From: Pholis gunnellus
Taxonomy: Eukaryota > Chordata > Actinopteri > Perciformes > Pholidae
DNA length: 64,000 bases
Reading direction: 5' to 3'
Assembly (NCBI GenBank): GCA_910591455.2
Contig: OU342809.1
Location: 6,321,968-6,385,967, forward strand
The notes under the pieces are model-generated. The model ran no database searches and had not been told where the DNA came from. It was given only the letters and a program-made list of their open reading frames with translations. The translations under genes were made by a program, and so were the position numbers. Below, one piece after another: positions 37,987-49,190 of the stretch (position 1 is the stretch's first letter; every line of letters begins with the position of its first letter).

Positions 37987-39336
37987 ATCTGTCGGAGCAA
38001 AGTGAAGGAGACCCAGCAGCAGTTCTTCCACAGCCTCGCAGTGAGACAGAGCCTGGCCGTGCACTTCAATATTCAGCAGGACTGTGGACACTTCCTGGCG
38101 GACGTCCCTGCCCGCCTGCTGCCCTGGGAAGTGGAAGAAGGTGAGGAGGAAGAGGAAGAGGAAGAGGATCAGGAGGATGTAGACGGGCTGAAGGAGAAAG
38201 AGAAAGAGATTAAGACTGAAAGCCAGGAGACGGCAAATGGTAAATTGGACGAAACCCGAACAGCAGGTCACATGAACACCGTTGGCCGCCTGAGGAGCCG
38301 AGTGGTGGTCATCACTCGCGAGGTGCCCTTCCAGACGGTGGCCGACTTTGTCCGAGAAGGCGCGGCACGACACACTCACAACCCGGAGCTTTATGAGCGT
38401 CAGGTCTGTCTCCTGCTGCTGCAGCTGTGCTCCGGCCTGGAGCACATGAAACCGTACCACGTGACCCACTGTGACCTGCGACTGGAAAACCTGCTGCTGG
38501 TCCACTGCCAACCTGGCAACCTGGACATTCTTGAGCCCAACAACAACAGCAACAGCAGCGGCGGCGGCGGTGGTTCCGGTGCGACCTCCGCCGGCGCTGC
38601 CGCCAACGCCACCTGCCCCGCCCGGCTCATCATCAGCAACTTCTCACAGGCGAAACAGAAGAGCACCCTCATGGCCGCCGACCCCGGTACGCTGCGCGAC
38701 CAGTCGCGCCTGGCGCCGGAGATTGTCACAGCGACGCAGTACCGCAAGTGTGACGAGTTCCAGACGGGGATCCTCATCTACGAGACGCTGCACCGGCCCA
38801 ACCCCTTCGAGGAGACGCCGGAGCTGAAGGAGCGGGAGTACACCTGGGCGGACCTGCCGCCGCTGCCCGTCAGATCGCTCTATTCGCAGGGCCTGCAGCA
38901 GCTGGCCCGGTTGCTGCTCACCGTCAACCCCTCTGAACGGATCCGCATGTCCGAGGCCCGGGCCTGCCTGCAGTGCCTGCTCTGGGGCCCCCGGGAGGAC
39001 CTGTTCCAGGCACTGGGCTGCAGCAGCATGGGCCCCATGTCGGGGGCCACCACCAGCCAGCGCGAGGCCACCCTCCAGAACTGGCTGGACCTGAAGCGCA
39101 CGCTGATGATGATCAAGTTCGCAGAGCGCTCGCTGGACGCGGCCTGCGGCGTGAGCCTGGAGGACTGGCTGTGCTGCCAGTATCTGGCTTTCGCCACCAC
39201 GGACACCCTGAGCCGGGTGGTGCACATCCTGCAGCAGTCCCAGAACCAGAGCCAGCCACCAGCGCACGCAGCACCGAGCCAAACTCCAACGCACCAAGCG
39301 CACACCCTCCACCTGACTCAGGCACAGCCGCTCTGA
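37987..39336 (+). CDS. peak1: peak1 coding exon 4 (residues 1463-1911): pseudokinase domain and C-terminus
   Basis: The acceptor cttatctccag|atctg joins in phase 0 to continue the kinase N-lobe. Conserved blocks: SLAVRQSLAVHFNIQQDCGHFL, VVVITREVPF, QVCLLLLQLCSGLEHMKPYH, THCDLRLENLLLVH, EFQTGILIYETLH, CLLWGPREDLFQ and EDWLCCQYLAFATTDTLS. The catalytic-loop HRD is HCD (1623-1625) and the metal-binding DFG is NFS (1680-1682), which explains the expected lack of kinase activity. Fish-specific-looking insertions are a glutamate run (about 1512-1526) and an Asn/Ser/Gly/Ala stretch (about 1647-1670) between the catalytic loop and NFS. After the family's usual end (HILQQ) the frame continues about 33 residues, rich in Gln, Pro, Thr and His, to TGA at 39334. 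GC content is high, and long open frames occur on the opposite strand as a by-product. Confidence 0.96.
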   Translation: MCRSKVKETQQQFFHSLAVRQSLAVHFNIQQDCGHFLADVPARLLPWEVEEGEEEEEEEEDQEDVDGLKEKEKEIKTESQETANGKLDETRTAGHMNTVGRLRSRVVVITREVPFQTVADFVREGAARHTHNPELYERQVCLLLLQLCSGLEHMKPYHVTHCDLRLENLLLVHCQPGNLDILEPNNNSNSSGGGGGSGATSAGAAANATCPARLIISNFSQAKQKSTLMAADPGTLRDQSRLAPEIVTATQYRKCDEFQTGILIYETLHRPNPFEETPELKEREYTWADLPPLPVRSLYSQGLQQLARLLLTVNPSERIRMSEARACLQCLLWGPREDLFQALGCSSMGPMSGATTSQREATLQNWLDLKRTLMMIKFAERSLDAACGVSLEDWLCCQYLAFATTDTLSRVVHILQQSQNQSQPPAHAAPSQTPTHQAHTLHLTQAQPL

Positions 39337-42097
39337 GTTCCCTCCGGCCAGCTGTTGCCTTGGCAACGGATCCAACCCCCCCCCCCCCACCCCCCCGTGC
39401 AGCCCCTCTGCTGACGCTAATGTGTGATGTGTGCTAATAGTCAGCTTTGTTGTTGCAGTAGCCACAGGGCTTCACCGAAAACTCAACAGCTGGTTGTGCA
39501 AATGTCTGTTTTCCTTCATGAACAAGACGATCCACAGACTGAGACAAGCTGAAACATTACAGCATGTTACAGTCATCAATTCATTGCTCACTTCATCATG
39601 TGTTCAAAACACTCCACCAGTTCTACATTGAAGAGATTTTACCAAATGTGTGAGGGATTTTAAATTGTCATGTTTTTTTTTAAGCTAAATTCTGCATGAG
39701 TGCAGAGTTGTGATAGCTACAGATTAGAGATAGTTTCAATGGTCGCTGTCAAATGGAATACATTTCAGATTTTATTTTTTTTTATTTGTTACACATTAAT
39801 ATTCTAAAGAAAAGTTAGATTCCCTCAAAGTACTTTAAAAGGAAACTTTAGAAAGAGAAATGGAGATTTAACTGAACTATTCATTCGTCAAATAACACAG
39901 ATTTGAAATATGTCAAGATGAAGGGAGGTCATATAAAATGAAGGGAATCGGGGAGAAGAAGAAAGTTCAAAAGAAACATTCTATCCATTGATGGATTGGT
40001 CTTCAAAATCTAATCACAGTGAGATATTTTTATTTCTTATCTTAGACTGATGCAAAAGTGAAATATGTTTGACCACTGAAGCCAAAGATCTGCCACAAAT
40101 TGTCCACTTAGGCAGCTAGAGATACTTTCTTTTTTTTTTTACCAGAAATATGTATTATAGTTTATTACAAAACGCAGTCAGACATGAGTACATGGTTACA
40201 GTAACTAGATGTGTTGTTACTCCCAAAACTTGCACAGCAGACACTCTGTGAAATGTCAGTCTTTATGGTTTATTTAGTCTGGAGTTGAAATGAACAAACG
40301 TAGACTTAAAGCTCTTGTTTCATGCCGTGCTCAACACTTTGGACGAGGTAGGTGATGAACACTGAGGAGTTTTCAGAGGTTTTAGACGCTTTGGAGTTCA
40401 AACGGGGACACAACTGCCCCGCCTGTTGGTCTGGTTTCTTGTGGGAGCATGTGCAATGAGTATCGCTGTTTGTCATATCCGTTAGGTAACAGCGTATCCT
40501 CTCTTCCATTAGTTTTGTGGCACATAAACTGATTCACTTCAGTTCAAATTCTGCAAATTCAGAACCGGTTCGGTGTAGAGGGCTTCTCACAGTGGATGGG
40601 AGACGGGGATGTGTTCAGGCACTGCAAAAAGTTCTTTGTCCATAGTGTTGATTTTTTGTCACGTTGTTTTCGAACGGCTCCGCGTTCACGGATGACGTTT
40701 GCACATTCGGTCCGACCGTCGGCGCTCCTCAATGGAGGCCGAGAGCACGGTGACGCGGGAGAGACTGAGAACTGGATCTGGTTTGTTTTGCAGCACGTGT
40801 GGAATGTAAAAGTTTGCCTGGACTGTGACGGACATTTGGACCTGGTCTCGTGCGCTTTTTTCGGAGACGCACTCATCTTCCAGCTGAACCACTTCGTCTC
40901 ACGCATGAACTCTTTGGACAATCATCCACAGCCTCCGAGAGAAACTCAGCCACTGAGACTCGCTCCCATCCCTCCCGCCTCGTTCGCCGTCCGCGTCGTT
41001 GTTCTCCGGCCATTAGGACGACAGGTGCTGCATTGCCGCTCGCCGCTCAACACGTTCATTCTGCTTTAATGAAATGAGCTCTGGGTTATTGGTCTGTACC
41101 TTCCAGCCTGGAGTCAGTGTCGCATGTACACAAGCCTCTGCTTCCTCGTAGAAATCAATACACATGGGTGTATTTGTTGTTATGATGATCAAACAAAACT
41201 TAACAGTGCTCTGTTTACTTCTGAGTAAAATGTCCCCTTGATATGCCTCCAGGCGGACGATGCTTTCAGACTGCGTTCTCAAGTTTACGTGATATTTGCT
41301 CTGGTTAACTGCAGCAGTTCAGCTTGTCACTGGGGGGGGGATGGGGAGGGGGAGGGGGGGTCCCTTTGGGATCAGGATACTGTGATCCTTTTACTGCAGA
41401 CGTACAGTACTAGTAGCCTACGAGACGTTGTGGTCCATGGAGCGGAAAACAGAAAGAGACGAAGCAGGTGTGAGATTGTTGCTGCGTTTAAAGGCTTTGT
41501 GTGCGAAGGAATGTGTGTGGACAGCACTGGTGGCTGTCCTTGAATCTGGAGATTCAAGCCTTTATATAGTATACATAGTATAAATATATATAACCGTTAT
41601 CTATTTTAATCCACACACTATTTTGTCGAGTACGGAGCACCTCTATTTCTGTCTTTAGAGATGTCTAAATGCCATTCATCCATTTCTAAAGCTTTACTCG
41701 ACGTTCTTCGACCTCGGAGTAGTGACCTCTGTCCTGAACAAAGGATACGTGAAACACATCTCGTTCTTCAAGCAGCGCGGCGAATACACAGAACAATGTA
41801 CAGTATTTTTACCCCTCTTGTAAAGGTATCTGCCTAGGAGATGAACCACTTTGAAAAGAGGCTGAAGGATGACTTTTGATCGCACCATTAAATTCATCAA
41901 CTGTGCGGCCTGCAGCGAACACTGTTTGTTTGCTCCGTCTCTCTCTTTGCATTGTTAATTGCCACTGAACAGAAAAACCGAAGCTCTCTAAGGCTTTCTA
42001 TTAATATGTGTACAGTCTGTATCCCGGCCTGCCACCATCTATTGTTGATCAAGTTAACCAACAGTAACAGAACAATAAATATATCTTTTTATATATA
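39337..42097 (+). other. peak1: peak1 3' UTR (inferred extent)
   Basis: AT-rich sequence runs from the stop codon to the first well-placed polyadenylation signal. It includes a poly-C stretch with one A (about 39377-39397) just after the stop, a GC-richer interval at 40560-41080 and an A/T run around 41566-41595. A 157-codon open frame at 40596-41069 lies inside it, but no protein family is recognisable and it is treated as chance. The extent is inferred from the signal at 42074; transcript data would be needed to fix it. Confidence 0.55.
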
Positions 42098-42130
42098 TAC
42101 TTTGTGCCATTGTGTTATTGCTGTTGTGCT
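42074..42130 (+). terminator. peak1: Putative peak1 polyadenylation signal and downstream GU-rich element
   Basis: AATAAA sits at 42074-42079, followed after about 20 bases by a T/GT-rich stretch (tttgtgccattgtgttattg) ending near 42130. This is the usual layout of a vertebrate cleavage and polyadenylation site on the + strand. Its placement 2.7 kb after the peak1 stop and 2.2 kb before the syt12 first exon fits. Confidence 0.5.
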
Positions 42131-44299
42131 GATTTAACCCTCCAGTTTATAATAACTCGACTGATTGCAAAAAGACGGAAGTGGATGAAAGATGTATGGC
42201 ATTTCAGTCATGTTATAGTCTATTTCTCTGCTATGCTAGTCATTTGGTGTGTACTTGGGTAGATTATAAATAGTTTATGCAGTAAAACCTTTTGTTTCCA
42301 GTCATTCTGAGTCTGCACTGATGCTACAGATTTCATCAGTCCACTGATTTCAGCAAAATAGGAACCGTCGGCAAGCCCTGGGCTGATAATGAGCCTTTTA
42401 ATTATTTACAATGACTAAAACTGGAAACATATGAATCTTCTCCGAGGTTTGTAACATCAACCAAAGAGCTCAAGAGGAACCTGCAGTCTTGAGTGTTTGA
42501 ATAGGATTCTGAACTTCTTGTGTTTTTCTGCTGCCTGTGTATCTCAGAGGTTGTGAGCAGTGTGGGAGTCCAGAGAGTTATTTAGTTATTAATTCAATCT
42601 CAACTCTGTTTCTGTCTACATATATCATGGGTGTTTTTTTAGAATACTGGATTTAATGAAAGATACTCCGATTTAGTTATAATTCACAACAACAACCCCA
42701 AAGCACGTTATTGACCAGTAAAGTCAGGGGACTCTAATTGAGCATTTTAACAAAAGTCAGGGTATGTACGTCCAACTAAAACATGTTATTGACATTTTAT
42801 CTGTTTTAATACAAAGCTGAGTGGCTGACAATGACAGCCAACATCACTACAGTAGCTCCACCACCAGATGGAGACACTCCAAAGGCAAAAGAAAACCCAG
42901 AATGCACCATTCTCCTGCTGTTATAAACTGTTCGTGTTAACTTTGACTCTCATTTTGAAGGACGAATGTGAGCGCAAAAATGTATCCAAGCGTCTACAGA
43001 GCCTCATGATGACAACGTTTAACCAGATGATGCTGTCTACACTGTCTTGACTCTATTACTCAGATTTAGTGTACTTCACGTTGCACGTCAGGGAAATACT
43101 TCAAGTGGATCAGACAGCTGTTGACAAACAGAGTCCTAATCCCATTATTCCTGCTCCTCCTGTTTGTTTTTCTGTCTTCATCCGTCATCCAGTGTCACAG
43201 CTGCAGCCGTGAACACGGCCACCAAACATAAAACAGAGAAAGTGTTAACCAGAGCACAGTAACTGCATGTTCTGTGGTACATTTGATGTAAGTTTGTACA
43301 TTATTATCCTGACCCTCATCTGCATAAGTGATGTTGATGTTGTGCATCTCTTCCAGGAGGACCTAGTTGGAATCCACTGCTTTAAGCTTTGGTGAGTATT
43401 TTCTGTTGGCAGTAATCATGCTCATCAGTCTGGATCCAGAGTGAAGCTCCAGTATGTTTAAGTATTGTGATACTTAATCAATAATCTAATTGAATGAGGT
43501 CACAGCAGGCCAGACCGGGGTTCAGGGGGCTGTAGGAGATCCTCAGCAGGTAACAATGAAAAATATATTACCATCTGTTACGGAAGCTCAAATAAAGATG
43601 AAGGTAGAAATGTGGCACAGTGGATGATGGACTGAATGATCGCAGCCGGTTGAGGATGACGGCAAAGTGGAGGGGAGTCACTACTGCTCACCATTCACAA
43701 TAACAACAAATTTGATCACGCATCATATTTCATCAACTAATCAAATATGTAATATGAAAACCTGTATGTTGACATTCTGCTTAATAAGATAAATAGAAAT
43801 GATTTCCTTAAAACGGTGGATGAAGTAAAAGAGTCCCATACATAAATAATTAACAGACTTTGACTGTAGTGATGCATAAAGGAGTAATAAATTATGTATT
43901 AACACAAATACATAATTATAAACCCTTCATAAAAATGACTTAACGACTTAAGTGTAATGAGAAGTGGCTTCGCACAGCATGGCGGCAGGCTGAGGAGTGG
44001 GCCTATAGTTTAAGTTGCCACAACGAGAGGATGACTAAACATGAGTGTGTTATCAGAGGTGTCATCGCTGCACCCTGCCCACCTCCAGTATCAGTTATGT
44101 AATTTCACACTGAATCATCCCCAACGGCTGACATGGTGATGAAGAAGAGAAGAGAGGTTTGTTCTTGGGACAGAATCTGGGGTCAGTTAGTTTGTTTTGT
44201 GGGCGTCAGTTTGAGCAGGGATGATGAGGAAGAAAAGTTTGGGTGTCCCTAAAATACCCCACCCACCTACCTATGCACCCGTTGCGTAATACCGGGATA
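42131..44299. other. peak1-syt12 intergenic interval
   Basis: AT-rich sequence of about 2.2 kb between the putative peak1 poly(A) site and the putative syt12 first exon. I see no coding exon, RNA gene or named repeat. Confidence 0.5.
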
Positions 44300-44491
44300 T
44301 GTGTGTTTGTGTGTGTGTGCAGCCCGCAGGTCTTCTTCGGTGCTGCTGCTGCTGTGGAGCCTTGGAGGAGGAGGAGGCGGTGGTCGTGTTATTGAGCGGC
44401 CCGGCGGTGGAAGTTGCGCTGCAGGGGTGGGGACTTTCTTTCTTTCTGCAGTCGGTCGGTCGGGGGGGTGAGCTGCGGCTCCTACAGAAAT

Positions 44492-44566
44492 ATGCCTCTG
44501 GCAGCAGCTCTTCAGACTCCAGCGAGCGGCAGCACAAACAGCCGGTCACCTCCGAGTGGAAGATAA
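44492..44566 (+). other. uORF in putative syt12 exon 1
   Basis: ATG at 44492 opens 24 codons followed by TAA, entirely inside the putative non-coding first exon. The peptide (Ser/Pro/Ala-rich) is not recognised. If the exon is real this would be one of several upstream initiation codons before the syt12 start. Confidence 0.3.
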
Positions 44567-44767
44567 ATCCTCCTCCTCTTCTTCATCGTCCACCTTTTGC
44601 TCAGCTTCCTCCTCCAGCTGGCCGGATATGCGCTGAGAACGGGATTGTGAACGCCGTTTTCCCTCCCGTCCACGAGACCTCCGGGACACACAGAGCGGAC
44701 CGGCACCGGTGTCATTGTATGGAGAGAGGCGCCTGAAAAAGGGAGAGCGGTGGAGTTGGTCTACCCC

Positions 44768-44820
44768 CCTCCTCCTCCTCCTCCTCCTCCTCCTCCTCCT
44801 GCTCCTGCTCCTGCTCCTTC
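44768..44820 (+). repeat. (CTC)n trinucleotide tract in putative syt12 exon 1
   Basis: A run of about 11 CTC units grades into ctgctc units; polypurine on the minus strand. It lies 30 bases upstream of the putative exon 1 donor. Confidence 0.92.
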
Positions 44821-46050
44821 CTCCCTACTGCACCAAAAGAAAACTCCGGGTAAGAAATGCGTGCTCGACCCGTCGAACACTTGCCATGAGCCGCTGCGCG
44901 CCCGCACTCCTCTGTGCACAACATGCAACATGCATCATGGCGAGACTTGGGACTTGCATGCGTTTTTGTTTTGATTTTTTTGGTCTCCTCTGCTTCATTG
45001 TTGACAGTGAAGGGCTTCATTTTAGTCGCGAGGCATTAGCTGCGCGGTGTGAATGCATCTCAGCAGACGGGATGGGATGGCAGGCTTTTCTCGTTTCCCT
45101 CAGTCGACCCAAATATTGATGCGCATCGCAAGTCGACCTGAACCGGGAGCAGGTTGCACGTTGGGGTTCAAGGAATGATGAGAAATGGCATCCCGGGCAG
45201 CGGGAGCTGTCCATTCAGCACCACTCTGCTGAACTCCAACTGAAAACTGTGGCCTTGAAAAACTTAGTGCAGCTTTGATGGGCAGCTTGATGGGCAGCTT
45301 TGATATCAGGCTCGGGCAGTTTTTTGTTTGTGTAATAGACTTTACTCCGCTTTTTAGGGATGCTATCAATCTTTATGCCTTGAATGCTTAGGGAAAACAT
45401 TTAAGACCGGGTGTGCTTCCAATCCAGGGTCCAAGGAGTGAGTATGTATATGCTGCACAGTGGAGTCAAATGTGTGATTCAGGGTTCAATAAATAAAATG
45501 TATACTATTATCAAAACAATACAATTTCCAGTACCTAATTTAGCTGAATATTGATGTATTTTGCAAAAAAAACCTAAATGTTTAATTTGATTCTGAAACA
45601 AACAGCTTTGTAAGAACTGCTCAGAAAGTACTAAGTCCTGATTGTATATACTGTCAAGTCAAACAGTGCGTTTGCTTGTGTGTCACTCACAGATTCCCAA
45701 CCCAACCCAAAACATCAGATTTACATTTTTTTGCTATTTGTTGGCATTGAGTGCAATTGGTTGCAGCTTGCAACCTGTAAAAAAAGGGTCATGAGTGGAG
45801 ATTGCTTTGCTTTAACTGGTCAAAGTGATCAAAAGGTTTGGAATCATTGTCTCGCTGGGAGAATAAAGATGATTTGATGGTTTGAATGTTGCTTTGGACG
45901 CATGTTAATCCTGTAAAGTGATGCAGATAATGGCACTGGAAAATAACAGAATGTATGCTGGTTGGTCTGTGAGGCTTGCAGAGGTTTTAGATTGAGTGAG
46001 TGTCTGTGGCTTTTGGAGCTGGTGATCCTGTTTCCTGCCACCCGTGCTGA

Positions 46051-46074
46051 TTATATATATATATACATATATAT
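46051..46074 (+). repeat. (TA)n microsatellite
   Basis: TA units with one C interruption. Confidence 0.85.
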
Positions 46075-46454
46075 GTAAACATATTTTTATTTTAACATAT
46101 ATGTTCTTGGCTTCCTTTCTATACTCCATCTCAAAAATATGAAGTGTACTGATTACCAGGAAAGCTTTTGACTTTAATTAACAGTCAAGAGTGGGAGTCG
46201 ACTTTCTGCCTCTGAAAGCTGTGATTCAATAATGATGAAGCACTTTCAGAATCCAAAAGAGGAAAAAAACATCCGGTTTCACTTTTGACATTTCAAACTC
46301 CCCCTCTCTCAAAAATAAAAAATAAAAACATATATATTTTTAACATGACCTCAACACTTGAGTAACTCGCCAACTCTTCAAGCGTGTTCACCGCAGCTTT
46401 CTAATGATGCTGGATGTCTGTGTGAAGTGGCTTGGCAGTAGAGGTAAAATAGCC

Positions 46455-46477
46455 TGTGTGTGTGTGTGTGAATGTGC

Positions 46478-46515
<38 letters not shown>
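46455..46515 (+). repeat. (GT)n microsatellite, interrupted
   Basis: GT units with interruptions near 46471, 46477 and 46490. Confidence 0.92.
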
Positions 46516-46667
46516 CTCTCACTGGGACTCTCGCCTCCTCCTCGGGCCGGGCTGAAATACGACCTGCTCAGAATTCAATTCCTCCACCAGCACTCGCAAT
46601 CATCTCAGCCATTCGTTTAACACCGACTCTTTTTCTCGCTCCTGGTCATGGGCTTCCCCTGCCTCTG

Positions 46668-46670
<3 letters not shown>

Positions 46671-46717
<47 letters not shown>
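46671..46717 (+). repeat. (CA)n microsatellite
   Basis: About 23 uninterrupted CA units, 155 bases after a GT tract, so the two can pair as an imperfect inverted repeat. Confidence 0.95.
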
Positions 46718-46718
<1 letters not shown>

Positions 46719-49120
46719 CCCTAACACCACCTTCCTCATCCATGTGTCCACGCTGAACCCCTTGAAAGAAAAGTGTTATTACATTAAGAGAACTGAGAGC
46801 ACTTAGATGAAGACATTTAGATGAGACGTGTGGCTCTGTGAGTCAAATGTAACACCTAAAGGCCCTCTGCTGCTATTGAAATGGTTCTTTCCTTAGATGG
46901 AGCGGTGGCTTACACCTTAATGTATCACCGCACCAATATTTCCAGAATGGATCATGAAATGGATTGCCTGACTTTATGGTGAATGCGTGTGTGGTCGGAG
47001 CAGTCTGCTGCCAAATACAGCTCACTTCTCCCGGCGATGCCTCGAAAACGCAGCGGGCTGGAGAGAGAATCGTAAAAATAAAGTATCACAAGATGAATCA
47101 CATTTATGACGTTGAGTCTCCTAGAGTAGAAGTTATCATGCATTAAGCAGCGTTGTTTATGTCACTCTCGCATCTGTATTCTAAACAGAGAGGAAGCTCA
47201 GGGAAACGGCTCCTAATAAACACGTTTAATCCGCACAAGGTCCAGAGTGTCATAATGACTATGAGTATTTCTTATCTGGTTGCAGTTTCAGCCAATAGTA
47301 GCATCATTAGTGAGCTTGAGAAGTGCTGGAAGGAAGATTTTTTTGAAACTCTTCAGTTTCCATTCGTTATGCTAAGCTACAGTAAGCTAACCGGCTGCTA
47401 GCTCCAGCTCCATACTTACCGTACAGTCGGTAGAGAGTGGCATCGATCTTCTCATCTAACTCTAAGAAAATCCCCCAAATTTCCCCAAATGTCCTTTAAC
47501 TTACTCACATTTTTTCAATCACATTGCAGGTTTTTAGCGGCTCCTCTGGTATGGATGAAAATACATGTTTTTTTTGTTAGCTTTTGTTCCTATTTGGGCA
47601 AAATGTAACCAAAAGGAAGATTCTTTTTCCATAATACTTCTCCATTAGTTCTGTCCTGGGGACGTGGGTTTTTACCACCTGACGTTGTCTTCTCCAGTCA
47701 TTTGATTGGTGCGATATCTGTGTGGGCAGGCATTAAAAACAGTTTGAAATATCACTTCAGTTCCAAGGCCACACCAGCCAGCTGGGGCGCCGACATTGTT
47801 CGCTGGTATTAAATCCCTTCTGTCCCTTCTGTGAATTGTGTATTTCAAAGTAAGATTTAGCCTCGGATGAAGAGTGGCAGCATAAAACCTGTGTTACTGC
47901 CCAAATAACCTTTGGATCTGACTGCTGCTACCTAATAGTTAAATCAATAAAGCTGTGACTTGGTTTCAAATCACTGCTCTTCCTCACTTTGGAAGAATTT
48001 AGGCTTCCACCCACCTTCACATACTGAAAGTGAATGAACCTTTTTCTGAAACATTGAGTCAGGTTTGACAGACGTCTTCGTAGCACTAAATGCTCTACCT
48101 GTCCTGTATGAGCCTAATTGTCAGGTTGTTAAGTCAGTATAATGAAAAATCAGTCGCTTGGAAGAAGTCCATGTGGAAATAACAGGAAAACACTCAGCAA
48201 CTTCTTTAATCACCCTGCTGACTGTATCTGACCCTGATCATGCTGATTCTAGAAAATAACATTCATCAGGATAAGATAAGGCAAAAACAATAGTTTTAAG
48301 TAATTATTCTGCGGTTAATTCAGCCAAAACATGCATTCTGTCTGGTGTGTGGTTTGATTGTGTGTGTAAGGTTGTATCCTCTCTGTAGCCTTTTCAACAT
48401 TCAGATGTTTGATGCGGTTCAGAGTGAAGTCAGACGGCTTTTTTTTATCGAAAGCTCATTACTAACTGCACAGAGAGCTTTTTTTCTCTGTCTCTTGCAA
48501 AGAGAAATATTTAAATGTCAGATTTATTGGAGACAGATCAAATTCCAGTTGCGAGAGTTGTTTAAGGAGCCCATGACTGAATAATCAAAGTAGACAGAGC
48601 GCAAATATATCTCTGCTTGCTGGTACACTCAAAGACACCTCTTCCGTTGATGATATTTTCAGTTAAACTGATTTGCAAACATCACAGTCAAGTAGCTCTG
48701 TCAGTGTCATGACTAAAAGGTCGACTGGAACTGACTGTAAAATGAAAATCAAAGATATTTTGGGGGTCAATTCTGATCTTTTGTTTGTTAATCCAAGGCC
48801 GATCTGTACACAGAATTTTCGGAGTTTCGGAGACATCCTGGATTGAAACATCACCCTTAGCTCAAGTAAACATCTTTTTAGTGATGGCAAAGTCAGACAT
48901 TTTGTATGGACATTCATGGTCCCCAGTGGATGAATCACTACCGGATGAATTTAAATAACTTTGGCGAAACTAATAACATCCACATCAGCCTCACCTGTGC
49001 TTTGTGTTCAGTGCTAACTGACAAAAGTTAGCATGCAAACATGCTTAACTAGCATCATCATTGTGAGCATATTAGCATGCTGGCATGAGCATTTACCTCT
49101 AAGTACGGAGCTGGTAGCAG

Positions 49121-49190
49121 GGACCAGAGGAGCCGGGGATCGAACCGCCGATCCTCTGACTGAAGGACGACCCGCTCTACCTCTGAGCCT
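49121..49190 (-). repeat. tRNA-derived SINE head (minus strand)
   Basis: On the minus strand the segment reads ggctcagaggtagagcggg and then, about 25-30 bases on, ggttcgatccccggctcc. The A-box-like tagagcggg (49171-49179) and the B-box-like ggttcgatccc (49136-49146) are spaced as in a tRNA gene. There is no intact acceptor stem, and the sequence resembles SINE heads common in fish. It is therefore called a SINE fragment, not a tRNA gene. The adjoining 49025-49090 has a repeated gcatg/ttagcat pattern also typical of fish repeats. Confidence 0.6.

Larger units (their letters stand above)
16812..42097 (+). other. peak1: peak1 gene span (from the first coding exon's acceptor to the putative poly(A) region)
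   Basis: Seen: four coding exons, joined 16934-20265, 27332-27573, 33705-34516 and 37987-39336, give one open frame of 5736 nt (1911 residues plus stop). Phases agree at every GT/AG junction (2, 1, 0). Known: PEAK1 is a pseudokinase scaffold of the PEAK/PRAG1 family that acts at focal adhesions and the actin cytoskeleton, downstream of Src and growth-factor receptors. It recruits Shc1, Grb2 and Crk and has no convincing catalytic activity. The protein matches mammalian PEAK1 from the first residues (MSACSTFTEHVWKPGECKNC) to the pseudokinase C-lobe. From memory the human protein is about 1746 residues, so this one is longer, because of low-complexity insertions and a C-terminal extension. The family relatives PRAG1 and PEAK3 are excluded by the N-terminal match. 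Upstream non-coding exons and the transcription start are not located; they may lie in bases 1-16811 or outside the window. Confidence 0.95.
44300..44849 (+). promoter_or_regulatory. syt12: Likely syt12 promoter-proximal CpG-rich region and non-coding exon 1
   Basis: A GC- and CpG-rich segment stands out from AT-rich flanks. It ends at a good donor (aaactccg|g then gtaaga, GT at 44850-44851) that can splice to the acceptor at 53887, just before the syt12 ATG. It holds CTG and GGA runs, a (CTC)n tract and several upstream ATGs, including a 24-codon frame at 44492-44566 and two very short ones (44629 and 44719). No TATA box is evident. Assignment to syt12 rests on position, orientation and the donor site, not on protein similarity. 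Confidence 0.5.

Noticed and set aside
38644..39465. A 273-codon open frame on the minus strand opposite the peak1 last exon, and other long antisense frames there
   Set aside because: This is a by-product of high GC and codon bias in the sense exon; the translation has no recognisable domain.
40596..41069. A 157-codon + frame in the inferred peak1 3' UTR
   Set aside because: No recognised family; it lies in a GC-richer part of the UTR where long frames arise by chance. Overlapping frames on the other strand are equally open.
44299..44736. A 145-codon + frame across the GC-rich block at 44.3-44.7 kb
   Set aside because: It begins in a GT repeat, is low complexity, and lies in what looks like a non-coding first exon. 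No family match.
49121..49190. A possible tRNA gene on the minus strand
   Set aside because: It has B-box and A-box-like parts but no paired acceptor stem; the wording matches fish SINE heads.
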